Assembly (NCBI GenBank): GCA_963666295.1
Contig: OY762707.1
Coordinates: 992,001-1,056,000 of the forward strand
Direction of reading: 5' to 3'
Length of the DNA: 64,000 bases
From: QZKY01 sp963666295
GTDB taxonomy: Bacteria; Pseudomonadota; Gammaproteobacteria; Burkholderiales; Burkholderiaceae_D
Of the stretch, positions 44,373-55,689 are shown in pieces (position 1 is the first letter of the stretch; the number at the start of each line of letters is the position of its first letter). The position numbers were made by a program, and so were the translations under genes. The notes below the pieces were generated by a model. It ran no database searches, was not told the DNA's origin, and was given only the letters and a program-made list of their open reading frames with translations.

Positions 44373-46523
44373 CTATCTCAAACAGCACTTCTTGTACTTG
44401 CGCCCACTGCCACATGGGCAAGGCTCGTTTCGCCCGATTTTTTTGCTGTGAGTTATTTGTCGGTGTTGCGGAAGCACACCTTGAACCGGAACTGGCTCTT
44501 TCATGTCCGCAGTTAGCCGGTCCATATCCTCCGATTTTTGCCACGGAAAGTCCAATGTGACGCCGAATTGTACTTGCCCATCCGGGTTCACGGAGACTCC
44601 AAACCACTGTGCCGCACGTTGCCGATACTTGCGTTTGGCGCAGTAGGACTCCAGCACGGCAATCGCTTCATGAGATGGTATTGGGTTGCAATGGAAACTA
44701 ACCCCGTGCGGTGGTGTACTTGATGCGAGCGTCACGTCGTGCCGATTCCCGTCTAGCTGTGCCTTCCGCGTGATGGCCTCAAGTATCCTATGGACGTTTA
44801 TACATGTATCTTCGTCCATCGAAAGCAGGTGGAATCCGAGTTCTAGCGTTGCCGGGTTCGCCTTGGCTTCTATCCCCTTGATGAGTTGCTCATAGCGCGT
44901 TCCACGCATCTTCGTAAGGATGCCAACCGGCGTGTCGTCTCCTGGCAGATTATCCCTGCGGACCATCATCGCCGTGTCCAGGTCTTGTGCGATGGAATCC
45001 TCAAGCATGACGCAGTCGTATCCCTCTTCTAGCCAGAGATTCTGCTTCAGGTGGTAGCCGAGCACAGTCAGTTCATGCGCGCTCATCAACTTGTCCGAGG
45101 CGTATACACGCAGCTTCACATAGCTCAGGAGCCGCAGCGGCGTAGTCAACATCTCCGTCAGCGTGTCGAGAAGGAACACGTCCATTACAAATGGAGGCCG
45201 AATGACATCGGTGGTCTGGAATTGCAGAAACTGGCTCGCCTGAAAGGCCAGCGCCGGATAGTGTTCCGACACGAGGCTGAACAGAAAGATCTCTTTGATG
45301 CTCGGCGGCAATTCTACTTCTTTTCCTTTGTCGTCCACCAAGCGACATCCGCCAGCGACTATCTCGTTGGCACAAGTCCAACCTTGGTCATAGGAATCTT
45401 GGATGGCGGCAGCGAAGTCCGCCTTCAACAAGCTGTCATTTCCCTTTCGGGCCGCAATGGTCAGCCTCTTCGCCTTCGCCTGCACGATGATGAGTCGGTC
45501 TGCGTAAATGACCAGAACATCCGCCTCACCAACGATGCTCTTGCCACGATGTAAATTCACATTCGCATGGACATGCTCGCGCCCAAAGACCCCGGTCAGT
45601 CGGCGCGCAGCGAACTGCTCAGTGAAGGCGCCGCGGTGCCTGTCGGCCGTCGGGAGGTAGGGTTTGTCGTCCAGCATCCAGAAGAATGGGGACTCGTACA
45701 GAGCCTCGCAAATGGCGTAATGCGAAAAAAGAAGCACTGTTCCACGGTTGGTCGGAAGTAGCGGCCGTGCGGCGACCTCATTGAAGTCCCCTACCTGCTT
45801 GAATGCCGCGTTGTCTCCCGTAAAAAGAAAAGCACGGAAGAATGCTTCAACGACGTCCTGCTCAACTCGACTGTGGAGTGCTACTTCATCCATTGAGAAC
45901 TCGAACGTAGGCAACCAAGTCTCAGGCTGGGTCTTGGTAGTTCTGATACCCGCAATGAGTTGCGTCGCCTTTTCATCCATCAACATGCACATCGTCTTAG
46001 CAATGGTCATCGCTTGGTCGGAGGTGAAGCCTTTGGTATTAAACATCCAGTCGTCATCAGCGCCGTACTTCTCAGGCACAAAGTCCCTGTACTGAAAAGT
46101 GTAGGCCGACTCTGTGCCATAGAAGATTGGCTCTCGCATCCCCGGACCACGCCACGGGTCTGGCGGCTCGGTTCCTGCCTTCATCGCCTCGGACATGGAC
46201 GCACACATCGGGTAGGACATCGCGTCATGAAGCTCCCGCATGAGGTCATCGGTGCGTTTGACGTAGCCCTCGACTACATTGGAGGGCTGAAGAGACACGT
46301 CCAACGGCTTCTTGGCCATCAAGCCTATTAGCGTCGTCAATTCCGTACGAATTAAACGTTCTCTACTGAACAACCGGTCCATATCGGACGGCTGTAGGCT
46401 GTCTTTGATGAGGATGTAATTGTCGCGATGGCAGCTATGCGCAATCGCATGAACATATCCAGGCGACGCGGCTAGCGTAACTAAGTCCTCCCAAATTTGG
46501 GATTCCTCCCGAGGCTTCTCCAT
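44373..46523 (-). CDS. Large putative PD-(D/E)xK/NERD-like nuclease with C-terminal SEC-C motif
   Basis: A 716-residue protein. Residues 1-290 match nothing I know. Residues about 298-380 look like a restriction-endonuclease-type core: helix with Glu302 (AFTEQFAARRLTGVFG), then GEADVLVIY (Glu333, Asp335) and IIVQAKAKRL (Gln348, Lys350), a D...QxK arrangement like NERD and other PD-(D/E)xK domains. The C-terminus is a clear SEC-C zinc motif, GRNEPCPCGSGRKYKKCC (697-714). AAGGAA precedes the ATG. It stands alone on the minus strand. A role in phage defence is plausible but unproven. Confidence 0.75.
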   Translation of the reverse strand: MEKPREESQIWEDLVTLAASPGYVHAIAHSCHRDNYILIKDSLQPSDMDRLFSRERLIRTELTTLIGLMAKKPLDVSLQPSNVVEGYVKRTDDLMRELHDAMSYPMCASMSEAMKAGTEPPDPWRGPGMREPIFYGTESAYTFQYRDFVPEKYGADDDWMFNTKGFTSDQAMTIAKTMCMLMDEKATQLIAGIRTTKTQPETWLPTFEFSMDEVALHSRVEQDVVEAFFRAFLFTGDNAAFKQVGDFNEVAARPLLPTNRGTVLLFSHYAICEALYESPFFWMLDDKPYLPTADRHRGAFTEQFAARRLTGVFGREHVHANVNLHRGKSIVGEADVLVIYADRLIIVQAKAKRLTIAARKGNDSLLKADFAAAIQDSYDQGWTCANEIVAGGCRLVDDKGKEVELPPSIKEIFLFSLVSEHYPALAFQASQFLQFQTTDVIRPPFVMDVFLLDTLTEMLTTPLRLLSYVKLRVYASDKLMSAHELTVLGYHLKQNLWLEEGYDCVMLEDSIAQDLDTAMMVRRDNLPGDDTPVGILTKMRGTRYEQLIKGIEAKANPATLELGFHLLSMDEDTCINVHRILEAITRKAQLDGNRHDVTLASSTPPHGVSFHCNPIPSHEAIAVLESYCAKRKYRQRAAQWFGVSVNPDGQVQFGVTLDFPWQKSEDMDRLTADMKEPVPVQGVLPQHRQITHSKKIGRNEPCPCGSGRKYKKCCLR

Positions 46524-46872
46524 GGTTCCTTCTTTTTATTTCGCAATCGACTGTGCGTTGTCTCGCAACTCTAACTGCGTCAAGAGCTGTCAGGCACTCA
46601 GAGCCAGTGGCCGCCCGTGACTCACTTTTTGAACATAAAAACGTCGGCAGTTGACCGGGATAACCACGCCGCAGGCCTCTTGAAAGGGTACCATAGACTG
46701 CGTGCGTACGCCGTGAATGCCCGGCTGTCTTGCAATGCGAAATGGCGTCAGCTTTCATGCAAATACGCAGTTGCTACCAAGTAGCCTTGCCAAGGTTGAC
46801 CTGCCCGTTTGGATTACAAGGCTCTATGCTTTTGTTGTTTCCGTAGATATTTCATATCTACGGAAATAGAAG
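46524..46872. other. Upstream region of the large nuclease-like gene
   Basis: About 350 bases with no supportable gene. It should contain the promoter of the minus-strand gene ending at 44373. Its right end carries a perfect 13-base-pair hairpin at 46838-46866. Confidence 0.5.
46838..46866. repeat. Perfect 13-bp inverted repeat with three-base loop
   Basis: TTTCCGTAGATAT, loop TTC, ATATCTACGGAAA. It is not followed by a T-run in either direction, so it is a poor terminator. It sits seven bases from the left edge of direct repeat copy 2. Confidence 0.85.
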
Positions 46873-46873
46873 T

Positions 46874-47336
<463 letters not shown>

Positions 47337-47497
47337 TCTGAGCATTGCATTGTAATACAAAGTACGGGTTAACGCAACGCAAGCAGGTTTTCACCATCGT
47401 CAACTTGCCAACATACGACAGATGGGTGACAGTGATAAACTATGCGGTGCGTCTGCCAAACTGGGGAGCGCACATTTTTAACGACACCCATCTCCGT

Positions 47498-48070
47498 ATG
47501 AAATTCTGCTCAAAATGTGGTCACTCGCTTACCATTGAAACACCCCCGGACGACCACATCCCGCGCCATGTCTGCCCAAATTGCGGCACCATTCATTACC
47601 AGAACCCAAAAATTATTGTTTGCACAATTCCCGTCTGGGAGCAGAATGGAGAGACCAAAATTTTGCTTTGTCGGCGCGCCATTGAGCCACGTTACAACTT
47701 CTGGACACTACCCGGCGGCTTCATGGAAAACGGCGAAACAACCGAGGAAGCAGCTGCGCGCGAAACGCTGGAAGAAGCGGGTGCGCACATTGAAGTACTG
47801 CCACTTTTTTCGCTGATCAACCTGCCGTCGGTCCATCAGGTGCATCTTTTTTATCGTGCTCGTCTGCTAGACACCAATTTTGACCCCGGCACTGAAAGCC
47901 TTGAGGTATGCCTGTTTTCTGAAGGAGAAATTCCATGGAACCGAATCGCCTTCTCAACCGTCAAACACGCGATTCAATTCTTTTTTTCCGATCTTGCCAA
48001 AATCAAGACAGGCGGCGAATTCCGCTTTCATGCGCATGACGTGATGGACCCAAAATACAACATGGACTGA
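47498..48070 (+). CDS. Nudix hydrolase with N-terminal zinc ribbon
   Basis: A 190-residue protein with a zinc ribbon (Cys4, Cys7, Cys26, Cys29) and a Nudix box at about residues 73-95 (GGFMENGETTEEAAARETLE). The zinc ribbon plus Nudix layout is that of the Nudix_N_2 group (some act on NADH/ADP-ribose or FAD). The substrate is not known. The start at 47498 gives the family N-terminus MKFCSKCGH; longer in-frame starts would run into the tRNA. Confidence 0.88.
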   Translation: MKFCSKCGHSLTIETPPDDHIPRHVCPNCGTIHYQNPKIIVCTIPVWEQNGETKILLCRRAIEPRYNFWTLPGGFMENGETTEEAAARETLEEAGAHIEVLPLFSLINLPSVHQVHLFYRARLLDTNFDPGTESLEVCLFSEGEIPWNRIAFSTVKHAIQFFFSDLAKIKTGGEFRFHAHDVMDPKYNMD

Positions 48071-48217
48071 ACTGGCACTAAACCAGTGTTCAGCCTACGG
48101 TAAGAATATTTCCCTACGGAAAACACAATAAAATATTGCAAATTGCATGCTTTTTTGACAACACCCTTGTAGAATAGCTGCTCTCAATTGATTCCATTTC
48201 GACGTATTACCCATACC

Positions 48218-49234
48218 ATGCAACTTGGCACTCATATGCTTCGCAACAATGTTTTTGTCGCACCAATGGCAGGCGTAACAGACAAACCCTTCCGTCAATT
48301 GTGCAAAAAACTAGGGGCTGGGTACGCCGTATCTGAAATGGCAACGTCTGATCCGCGGTTGTGGCATACAAAAAAAAGCACCCAACGCACGATCCTTGAT
48401 GGCGAAATGGAACCTAAGGCCGTGCAAATTGTTGGGTCCAACCCGAAATTGATGGCTGAATGCGCACGCTTCAACGTCGAACGGGGCGCCCAAATCATCG
48501 ATATCAATATGGGCTGTCCTGTTAAAAAAGTGACTGGCAACTGGTGCGGTTCCGCCTTGCTACAGGATGAGTCACTGGTGGGGAGCATTCTTGATGCGGT
48601 TGTTTCTGCGGTTGATGTTCCAGTCACCTTGAAATTTCGTACTGGTTGGGACAGCAGCAACAAAAATGCACTCACCATTGCAAAAATGGCTGAATCCTCC
48701 GGCATTGCCATGCTTACGCTGCATGGTCGGACACGTGCTGAAAAATATTCCGGTGAGGCGGAATATGACACCATCGCTGCGGTCAAAAAAGCCGTTTCAA
48801 TTCCCGTCGTCGCCAATGGTGACATTGATTCGCCAGAAAAGGCGCGACTTGTGCTCGATTACACCGGTGCCGATGCCATCATGGTTGGCCGTGCCGCGCA
48901 GGGACGGCCCTGGATTTTCCGTGAAATCGCGCATTTTTTACGTACCGGCGAACACTTGCCCGCCCCGACGATTGACGAGGCACGCGCCCTGATGGCAGAA
49001 CATCTTGAATCACATTACACGTTTTATGGCAGCCACATGGGCTTGCGCACCGCTCGCAAACACATCGGCTGGTATGTCAGCAAGCTTCCCGGTGGCGATA
49101 TTTTTCGCCGGGAAATGAACCTAATTGATACCTGTGAGACACAAAAAAATGCGGTGGATTCCTTCTTTGAATCGCAAAACGCCTATGGCGAGCGGTTACA
49201 ATATAGGCTTGCGCGAGACAATTTTGCCGTCTGA
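48218..49234 (+). CDS. dusB: tRNA-dihydrouridine synthase DusB
   Basis: An FMN-dependent enzyme reducing uridines in the tRNA D-loop. FVAPMAGVTDKPFRQLCKK and NMGCPVKKVTGNWCGSALL (with the catalytic Cys) are diagnostic. From 48218 the protein has 338 residues; an in-frame ATG ten codons upstream is possible. dusB-fis is a classic operon pairing in proteobacteria. Confidence 0.95.
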   Translation: MQLGTHMLRNNVFVAPMAGVTDKPFRQLCKKLGAGYAVSEMATSDPRLWHTKKSTQRTILDGEMEPKAVQIVGSNPKLMAECARFNVERGAQIIDINMGCPVKKVTGNWCGSALLQDESLVGSILDAVVSAVDVPVTLKFRTGWDSSNKNALTIAKMAESSGIAMLTLHGRTRAEKYSGEAEYDTIAAVKKAVSIPVVANGDIDSPEKARLVLDYTGADAIMVGRAAQGRPWIFREIAHFLRTGEHLPAPTIDEARALMAEHLESHYTFYGSHMGLRTARKHIGWYVSKLPGGDIFRREMNLIDTCETQKNAVDSFFESQNAYGERLQYRLARDNFAV

Positions 49235-49279
49235 CAGAATCAAATACTCCTTAACAATAAAAATGATGGTGTAAACAGT

Positions 49280-49513
49280 ATGAGCAAAGAAAAAATCCAG
49301 GAAGTTGTTCTAAAAAGTCTTGAAACCTATTTCGCAGACCTTGGTGATAACCAAGCTTTCAATGTTTACGACATGGTTATCCAAACCGTTGAAAAACCGA
49401 CTCTGGAAGCTGTCATGCAAATGGCGAACGGCAACCAGTCACAAGCAGCAATCATTCTGGGAATCAATCGCAATACGCTGCGAAAAAAACTTTTACAACA
49501 CGGGCTGACATAA
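49280..49513 (+). CDS. fis: DNA-binding protein Fis
   Basis: A 77-residue nucleoid-associated protein with the C-terminal helix-turn-helix (GNQSQAAIILGINRNTLRKK). It bends DNA and modulates rRNA promoters, replication and site-specific recombination. It is downstream of dusB and one base before purH. Confidence 0.96.
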   Translation: MSKEKIQEVVLKSLETYFADLGDNQAFNVYDMVIQTVEKPTLEAVMQMANGNQSQAAIILGINRNTLRKKLLQHGLT

Positions 49514-49514
49514 A

Positions 49515-51080
49515 ATGATCAAACACGCGCTCATCTCCGTTTCAGACAAAACGGGCATTGTTGAATTTGCTCAAACGCTTTCGCAGATGGGCGTAAGCAT
49601 TATTTCAACCGGCGGCACAGCACAACTTTTGACGGACAACGGCATTCCCGTTACCGAAGTGTCCGAACACACCGGCTTTCCAGAAATGCTTGATGGGCGT
49701 GTTAAAACCTTGCACCCGAAAATTCATGGCGGCATTCTGGCACGTCGCAGTCTGGATGCGCATACTGAAGCGTTGGCACAGCACGAAATCCTGACCATCG
49801 ACATGGTCGTAGTCAATCTGTACCCCTTCATGAAAGCCATTGCAAGCGCTACCTGCACACTGGAAGAAGCGATCGAAAACATTGATATCGGTGGCCCTGC
49901 CATGTTGCGCTCTGCAGCCAAGAATCATCAAGATGTCATCGTCGTCTGTGATCCAAATGATTACGACGGCATCATCAAGGAACTGGAACTCAACAACGGC
50001 GAACTGACTGAAGACAGCAAGTTCCAGCTTGCGATAAAAGTTTACTCACACACAGCCCGTTACGATGGTGCGATTGCCGATTACCTTTCAAGCCTGGGCG
50101 CAGACAAAGAACACCGCTCGCGCAGTCGCTACCCACAAACCATGCACATGGCATTCGAAAAAGTGCAGGATTTACGCTACGGCGAAAACCCGCATCAATC
50201 CGCAGCCTTTTATCGGGATCTGGATGCCCATATCGGGGCGTTGGCAAGTTATTCGCAATTGCAAGGCAAGGAACTGTCCTACAACAACATTGCCGACGCC
50301 GACGCCGCGTGGGAATGCGCGAAAACTTTTGAAGCCCCCGCCTGCGTCATTATCAAGCACGCCAACCCGTGTGGCGCAGCGATTGGCAACGACCTGAAGG
50401 AAGCCTATAAAAAAGCGCTCAAAACCGATCCGGAGGCAGCTTTTGGCGGCATCATTGCCTTTAATCGCCAATTGGATGCTGACGCCGCCAGGGAAGTCGC
50501 GAATCTGTTCGTTGAAGTCCTGATCGCGCCTGATTTCACACTCGAAGCGCGCGAAATCCTCAAAAGCAAGAAAAACCTGCGCCTGCTGGAAATCCCAAAT
50601 GGCAGAAGCATGAACGAATACGAGATCAAGCGTGTTGGTGGTGGCACCTTGCTACAAGCACCGGATGCACGCAACCTGGCGCTGTCTGAAATGGAAGTCG
50701 TCACCAAGCTGCACCCCACGGCACAGCAATTCGAAGACATGATGTTTGCCTGGCGCGTGGCAAAATTCGTAAAATCCAACGCCATCGTATTCTGCGCAAA
50801 CGGGATGACGCAAGGCATCGGTGCCGGGCAAGTTAGCCGCGTAGATGCTGCTCGCGCTGCCACCATGAAAGCCGAACTGGCTGGGCTATCGCTGGCAAAT
50901 ACCGCGGTGGCATCCGACGCTTTCTTCCCGTTCCGCGACGGACTGGATGTCGTCGCCGATGCAGGCGCCACCTGCATTATCCAGCCCGGTGGCTCGGTAC
51001 GCGACCAGGAAGTGATTGATGCCGCCAACGAGCGCGGCCTTGTCATGATGTTCACAGGCATAAGGCACTTCAGGCATTAA
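49515..51080 (+). CDS. purH: Bifunctional AICAR formyltransferase / IMP cyclohydrolase
   Basis: Performs the last two steps of IMP synthesis. The 521-residue protein begins MIKHALISVSDKTGIVEFAQ (cyclohydrolase domain, about residues 1-200); the formyltransferase domain contains the KHANPCG motif. It also recycles AICAR released by HisF. The order fis-purH-ruvC is typical of Burkholderiales. Confidence 0.97.
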   Translation: MIKHALISVSDKTGIVEFAQTLSQMGVSIISTGGTAQLLTDNGIPVTEVSEHTGFPEMLDGRVKTLHPKIHGGILARRSLDAHTEALAQHEILTIDMVVVNLYPFMKAIASATCTLEEAIENIDIGGPAMLRSAAKNHQDVIVVCDPNDYDGIIKELELNNGELTEDSKFQLAIKVYSHTARYDGAIADYLSSLGADKEHRSRSRYPQTMHMAFEKVQDLRYGENPHQSAAFYRDLDAHIGALASYSQLQGKELSYNNIADADAAWECAKTFEAPACVIIKHANPCGAAIGNDLKEAYKKALKTDPEAAFGGIIAFNRQLDADAAREVANLFVEVLIAPDFTLEAREILKSKKNLRLLEIPNGRSMNEYEIKRVGGGTLLQAPDARNLALSEMEVVTKLHPTAQQFEDMMFAWRVAKFVKSNAIVFCANGMTQGIGAGQVSRVDAARAATMKAELAGLSLANTAVASDAFFPFRDGLDVVADAGATCIIQPGGSVRDQEVIDAANERGLVMMFTGIRHFRH

Positions 51081-51152
51081 TTTTGAGCTCTGCCCCGCTT
51101 TCTGAGCTGAAAAAATTGTGTCCATTCAGCGCAGGCTGGAGCGACAAAAATC

Positions 51153-51686
51153 ATGATTATTCTCGGCATTGACCCAGGACTTAGAACCACTGGCTTTGGC
51201 GTTATTCACAAGCGCGGTAGCCAGCTTGCCTATATCGCATCCGGCACGATCAATACCGCCAGCAAGGCCGAACTGCCGGAGCGCCTGAAAACCATCTTCA
51301 ACAGCGTCACAGAAGTCGTCAACCACTACCAGCCAGATTGTGCGGTCGTCGAAAAAGTGTTCGTCAATGTCAATCCCCAATCCACGCTGCTACTGGGCCA
51401 GGCACGGGGTGCCGCGATTTCCGCGCTGGTGCGTGCTGATCTGATCGTTGCCGAATATACGGCGCTGCAACTCAAGCAAGCGGTAGTCGGGCACGGCAAA
51501 GCGCACAAAAAACAGGTTCAAGCCATGGTGCAGCGCCTGCTGTCCCTTCCCGAGCTTCCCGGCACCGATGCGGCAGATGCGCTCAGCGTCGCGATTTGCC
51601 ATGCCAACAGCGGCGATACACTGGCCGCGCTCGGTTCGCTTGCCACCAAAGGCTTGCGCATGAAGCGTGGACGACTCGTTGGATAA
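51153..51686 (+). CDS. ruvC: Holliday junction resolvase RuvC
   Basis: A 177-residue endonuclease that cuts Holliday junctions. The four catalytic acids are visible: Asp7 (GIDPGL), Glu67 (VVEKVF), Asp139 and Asp142 (GTDAADALS). It works with RuvAB, encoded next. Confidence 0.97.
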   Translation: MIILGIDPGLRTTGFGVIHKRGSQLAYIASGTINTASKAELPERLKTIFNSVTEVVNHYQPDCAVVEKVFVNVNPQSTLLLGQARGAAISALVRADLIVAEYTALQLKQAVVGHGKAHKKQVQAMVQRLLSLPELPGTDAADALSVAICHANSGDTLAALGSLATKGLRMKRGRLVG

Positions 51687-51749
51687 AGGCCTGAGTAGCG
51701 TTTTGTCCTGTATGATTTACGCATTCCAAACGATTAAACAAGCACGATT

Positions 51750-52328
51750 ATGATCGGTCGCCTCAGTGGCATCCTGCTAGAAAAAAATCCCCCGCAATTG
51801 CTGGTTGATTGCAACGGCGTCGGCTATGAAGTCGACGTACCGATGAGCACGTTTTACAACCTGCCCGGGGTGGGTGAACCGGTTACGCTGCTTACCCACT
51901 TCATCGTGCGCGAAGACGCGCAAATGCTGTATGGCTTTGGCAATCAGAAAGAACGCGCCCTGTTCCGCCAATTGATTCGCATTTCCGGCGTGGGCGCACG
52001 CATGGCACTGGCAATTTTGTCTGGCCTGTCCGTTGCCGACTTATCGCAAGCAGTCACCCTTCAAGAAACAGGTCGCCTGACAAAAGTCCCCGGCATCGGC
52101 AAGAAAACTGCCGAACGCTTACTGCTCGAATTGAAAGGCAAGCTGGGCGCAGACCCCGGCACAACTGGCACCGCAGCACCGAGTGATGCCTCGTCCGACA
52201 TTCTGAACGCCCTGCTGGCACTCGGCTACTCAGACAAGGAAGCCGCGCTGGCTTTAAGGCAAACGCCGGACGGAGTTTCCGTTTCCGAAGGCATCAAACT
52301 GGCGCTGAAAGCGCTTTCGAAAGCATAG
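51750..52328 (+). CDS. ruvA: Holliday junction DNA helicase subunit RuvA
   Basis: A 192-residue protein with the N-terminal OB fold (MIGRLSGILLEKNPPQLLVD), helix-hairpin-helix motifs (VPGIGKKTAERLLLELKGKL) and the C-terminal RuvB-binding domain. It binds the four-way junction and loads RuvB. Confidence 0.97.
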   Translation: MIGRLSGILLEKNPPQLLVDCNGVGYEVDVPMSTFYNLPGVGEPVTLLTHFIVREDAQMLYGFGNQKERALFRQLIRISGVGARMALAILSGLSVADLSQAVTLQETGRLTKVPGIGKKTAERLLLELKGKLGADPGTTGTAAPSDASSDILNALLALGYSDKEAALALRQTPDGVSVSEGIKLALKALSKA

Positions 52329-52335
52329 CCACGCC

Positions 52336-53408
<1,073 letters not shown>

Positions 53409-53412
<4 letters not shown>

Positions 53413-53816
53413 GCGCGCCACCCAAAACTGAACCGATTGATGTGGCGGTCGGTATCCTGATGAAACCCAATGGCGAAGTCTTGCTTGCGCAGCGACCGTC
53501 AGGCAAGCCCTACGCCGGTTACTGGGAATTTCCAGGCGGAAAAGTCGAGCCAGAGGAATCGGTGTTCGATGCGCTCAAACGCGAGTTCGTCGAAGAACTG
53601 GGCGTGGAGATCCTGTCTGCCGAGCCGTGGTGCGGTGTAGAGCATATGTATCCGCACGCGCATGTGCGCCTGCACTTCCTGATCAGCCGCGAATGGCAAG
53701 GTCAGCCACAAGCTTTGGAAGGTCAGGCCTTTGCCTGGCAGGGCGAGCTGGAAGTCGATCCGCTGCTGCCTGCCACCGTGCCACTAATGCGCTGGCTGGA
53801 CGAACTGCGCTTTTAG
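53409..53816 (+). CDS. MutT-like Nudix hydrolase (8-oxo-dGTP pyrophosphatase candidate)
   Basis: A 135-residue Nudix protein. The box GGKVEPEESVFDALKREFVE (about 43-62, continuing ELGV) is intact and the layout (MKPNGEVLLAQRPSGKPYAGYWEFPGG) is that of MutT, which clears 8-oxo-dGTP. It overlaps ruvB (ATGA), which suggests production with the repair proteins. Other nucleotide substrates are possible. Confidence 0.87.
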
Positions 53817-53895
53817 CAGCCAGATCACTGACCCTGTAAGTGCGTGCCCACTTCATCGCCCTGGCTGGCTGCCTTCATTTCGCCTGACGAGAAGT

Positions 53896-55035
53896 TTGCA
53901 GTACACTTTGCAGATTCACCCACTCCCTGAACTCGCTGTGGAAATCATTAACGACACACAAGGCATGACTCTCGCGCTCGAATGGGCAACCAAGGGTCTA
54001 TTCACCACTACGCCGAACCCGCGCGTTGGCTGCGTGCTGGTTAAAAATGCACGCGTAATTGGTGCCGGTCATACCCAACCCGCTGGGCAGGATCACGCTG
54101 AAGTACAGGCGCTGAAAAATGCGCGCGCAATGGGAAATGATGTACGTGGCTCCACCGCCTATGTCACGCTGGAGCCGTGCAGCCACTTCGGCAAGACGCC
54201 GCCCTGTGCCGATGCGCTGATTAAGGTCGGCATTGCGCGTGCCGTGATCGCCATCGAAGACCCCTACCCTGAAGTCGCCGGGCGTGGCATTGCCAGGCTG
54301 CGCGATGCAGGGATTGACGTTTTGGTCGGCCTGATGGCAAACGAAGCACGTGAACTGAACATCGGCTTTTTCTCGCGCTTCGAGCGCAGCAAACCTTGGG
54401 TGCGCATGAAGAGCGCCGCCAGTCTGGATGGCAAAACCGGGCTGCACAATGGCCAAAGCCAGTGGATTACCTCCGAAGCCGCACGCAATGATGGCCATGC
54501 GTGGCGTGCGCGCGCCTGCGCGATACTCACCGGCATCGGCACCGTGCAAACAGACGATCCACAACTCACCGTGCGAGCCATCGAAACACCGCGTCAGCCG
54601 CAACGCATTGTTGTGGATCGCAATCTGGAAATCAGCCCACATGCCAAAGTGCTAACGGGCGGCGGCACATGGATTTTCACGGCGCGCACCGACCCTGAAA
54701 GGGAAGCGCAATTGCGTTATCAAGGCGCGGAAATTATTCATTTCCCGAATGCAGAAGGCAAGGTGGATTTACCCGCACTAATCAAAGAACTGGCCAGACG
54801 TCACATCAACGAATTGCATGTTGAAGCGGGTGCCAGACTAAATGGCGCGTTGTTACGGCAGGGCTGCGTGGACGAACTGCTGCTGTATCTTGCACCCAAT
54901 CTGCTCGGAGATGCGCAGCCGATGTTTGCACTGCCCGCGCTCGACAATCTGGCTGACAAGATCGCATTGCGTTTTCACGAAACAGCCAGAATAGGCGAAG
55001 ATATGCGTATTCTGGCGAGAGTTAGCAATATTTAA
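53896..55035 (+). CDS. ribD: Bifunctional riboflavin deaminase/reductase RibD
   Basis: Carries out two consecutive steps of riboflavin synthesis. The N-terminal deaminase has the zinc motifs HAEVQAL and EPCSHFGKTPPC; the C-terminal reductase begins at about residue 165 (PWVRMKSAASLDGKTGL). The start is uncertain: TTG at 53896, GTG at 53938 and ATG at 53965 are in frame and none has a strong site. No FMN riboswitch was recognised upstream. Confidence 0.94.
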   Translation: MQYTLQIHPLPELAVEIINDTQGMTLALEWATKGLFTTTPNPRVGCVLVKNARVIGAGHTQPAGQDHAEVQALKNARAMGNDVRGSTAYVTLEPCSHFGKTPPCADALIKVGIARAVIAIEDPYPEVAGRGIARLRDAGIDVLVGLMANEARELNIGFFSRFERSKPWVRMKSAASLDGKTGLHNGQSQWITSEAARNDGHAWRARACAILTGIGTVQTDDPQLTVRAIETPRQPQRIVVDRNLEISPHAKVLTGGGTWIFTARTDPEREAQLRYQGAEIIHFPNAEGKVDLPALIKELARRHINELHVEAGARLNGALLRQGCVDELLLYLAPNLLGDAQPMFALPALDNLADKIALRFHETARIGEDMRILARVSNI

Positions 55036-55065
55036 ATAACTTTAACCAATTTAAAAGGATTTAGC

Positions 55066-55689
55066 ATGTTTACAGGCATCGTCCTCGGAACCGGAAAAAT
55101 CACAGAAGTCAAACCACAGGGTGAAGGCAGGGATGCGGGTGTGCGCCTCACGATCGATGCCGGGGGCATGCCCATGGACGACGTTGCGCTGGGCGATTCG
55201 ATTGCCGTCAGTGGCGCATGCATGACTGTGGTCGGAAAGACCGACAACGGCTTCGTGATCGACGTCTCGCGCGAGAGCCTGAGCAAGACCGCTGGACTGG
55301 ATGGCCTCAAAGAAGTCAATCTGGAAAAGGCAATGACGATGGCAGATCGCCTCGGCGGCCATCTGGTTTCCGGCCACGTTGACGGTATCGGCACGGTGGA
55401 AAAATTCGAGCCTGTTGCCGAATCGTGGGAACTCGTCATCAATGCGCCTAAAGAACTCGCCAAGTATTTCGCTTATAAAGGCTCCGTTACCATCGACGGC
55501 GTCTCGCTCACCGTCAACACCGTGGCAGATACGCCAGACGGCTGTCTGTTCTCGATCAACCTGATTCCGCACACGATTGAAGTCACAACACTGAAACACC
55601 TCAAAAAGGGCACGCAAGTCAATCTGGAAGTCGATCTGATTGCACGTTATGTCGAGCGGATGATGCGTGTCGACAACGCATTAACATGA
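55066..55689 (+). CDS. ribE: Riboflavin synthase alpha subunit
   Basis: A 207-residue protein made of two lumazine-binding repeats, starting MFTGIVLGTGKITEV, with the second copy near residue 98. It dismutates two lumazines to riboflavin. An AAAGGA site precedes it. It follows ribD by 30 bases. Confidence 0.96.
   Translation: MFTGIVLGTGKITEVKPQGEGRDAGVRLTIDAGGMPMDDVALGDSIAVSGACMTVVGKTDNGFVIDVSRESLSKTAGLDGLKEVNLEKAMTMADRLGGHLVSGHVDGIGTVEKFEPVAESWELVINAPKELAKYFAYKGSVTIDGVSLTVNTVADTPDGCLFSINLIPHTIEVTTLKHLKKGTQVNLEVDLIARYVERMMRVDNALT

Noticed and set aside
46435..46758. Minus-strand ORF of 107 codons upstream of the nuclease-like gene
   Set aside because: It overlaps the start of that gene in another frame, has a low-complexity Arg/Ser-rich composition and no ribosome-binding site.
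53817..53895. FMN riboswitch upstream of ribD
   Set aside because: The gap is only about 80 bases and shows none of the conserved RFN element segments.
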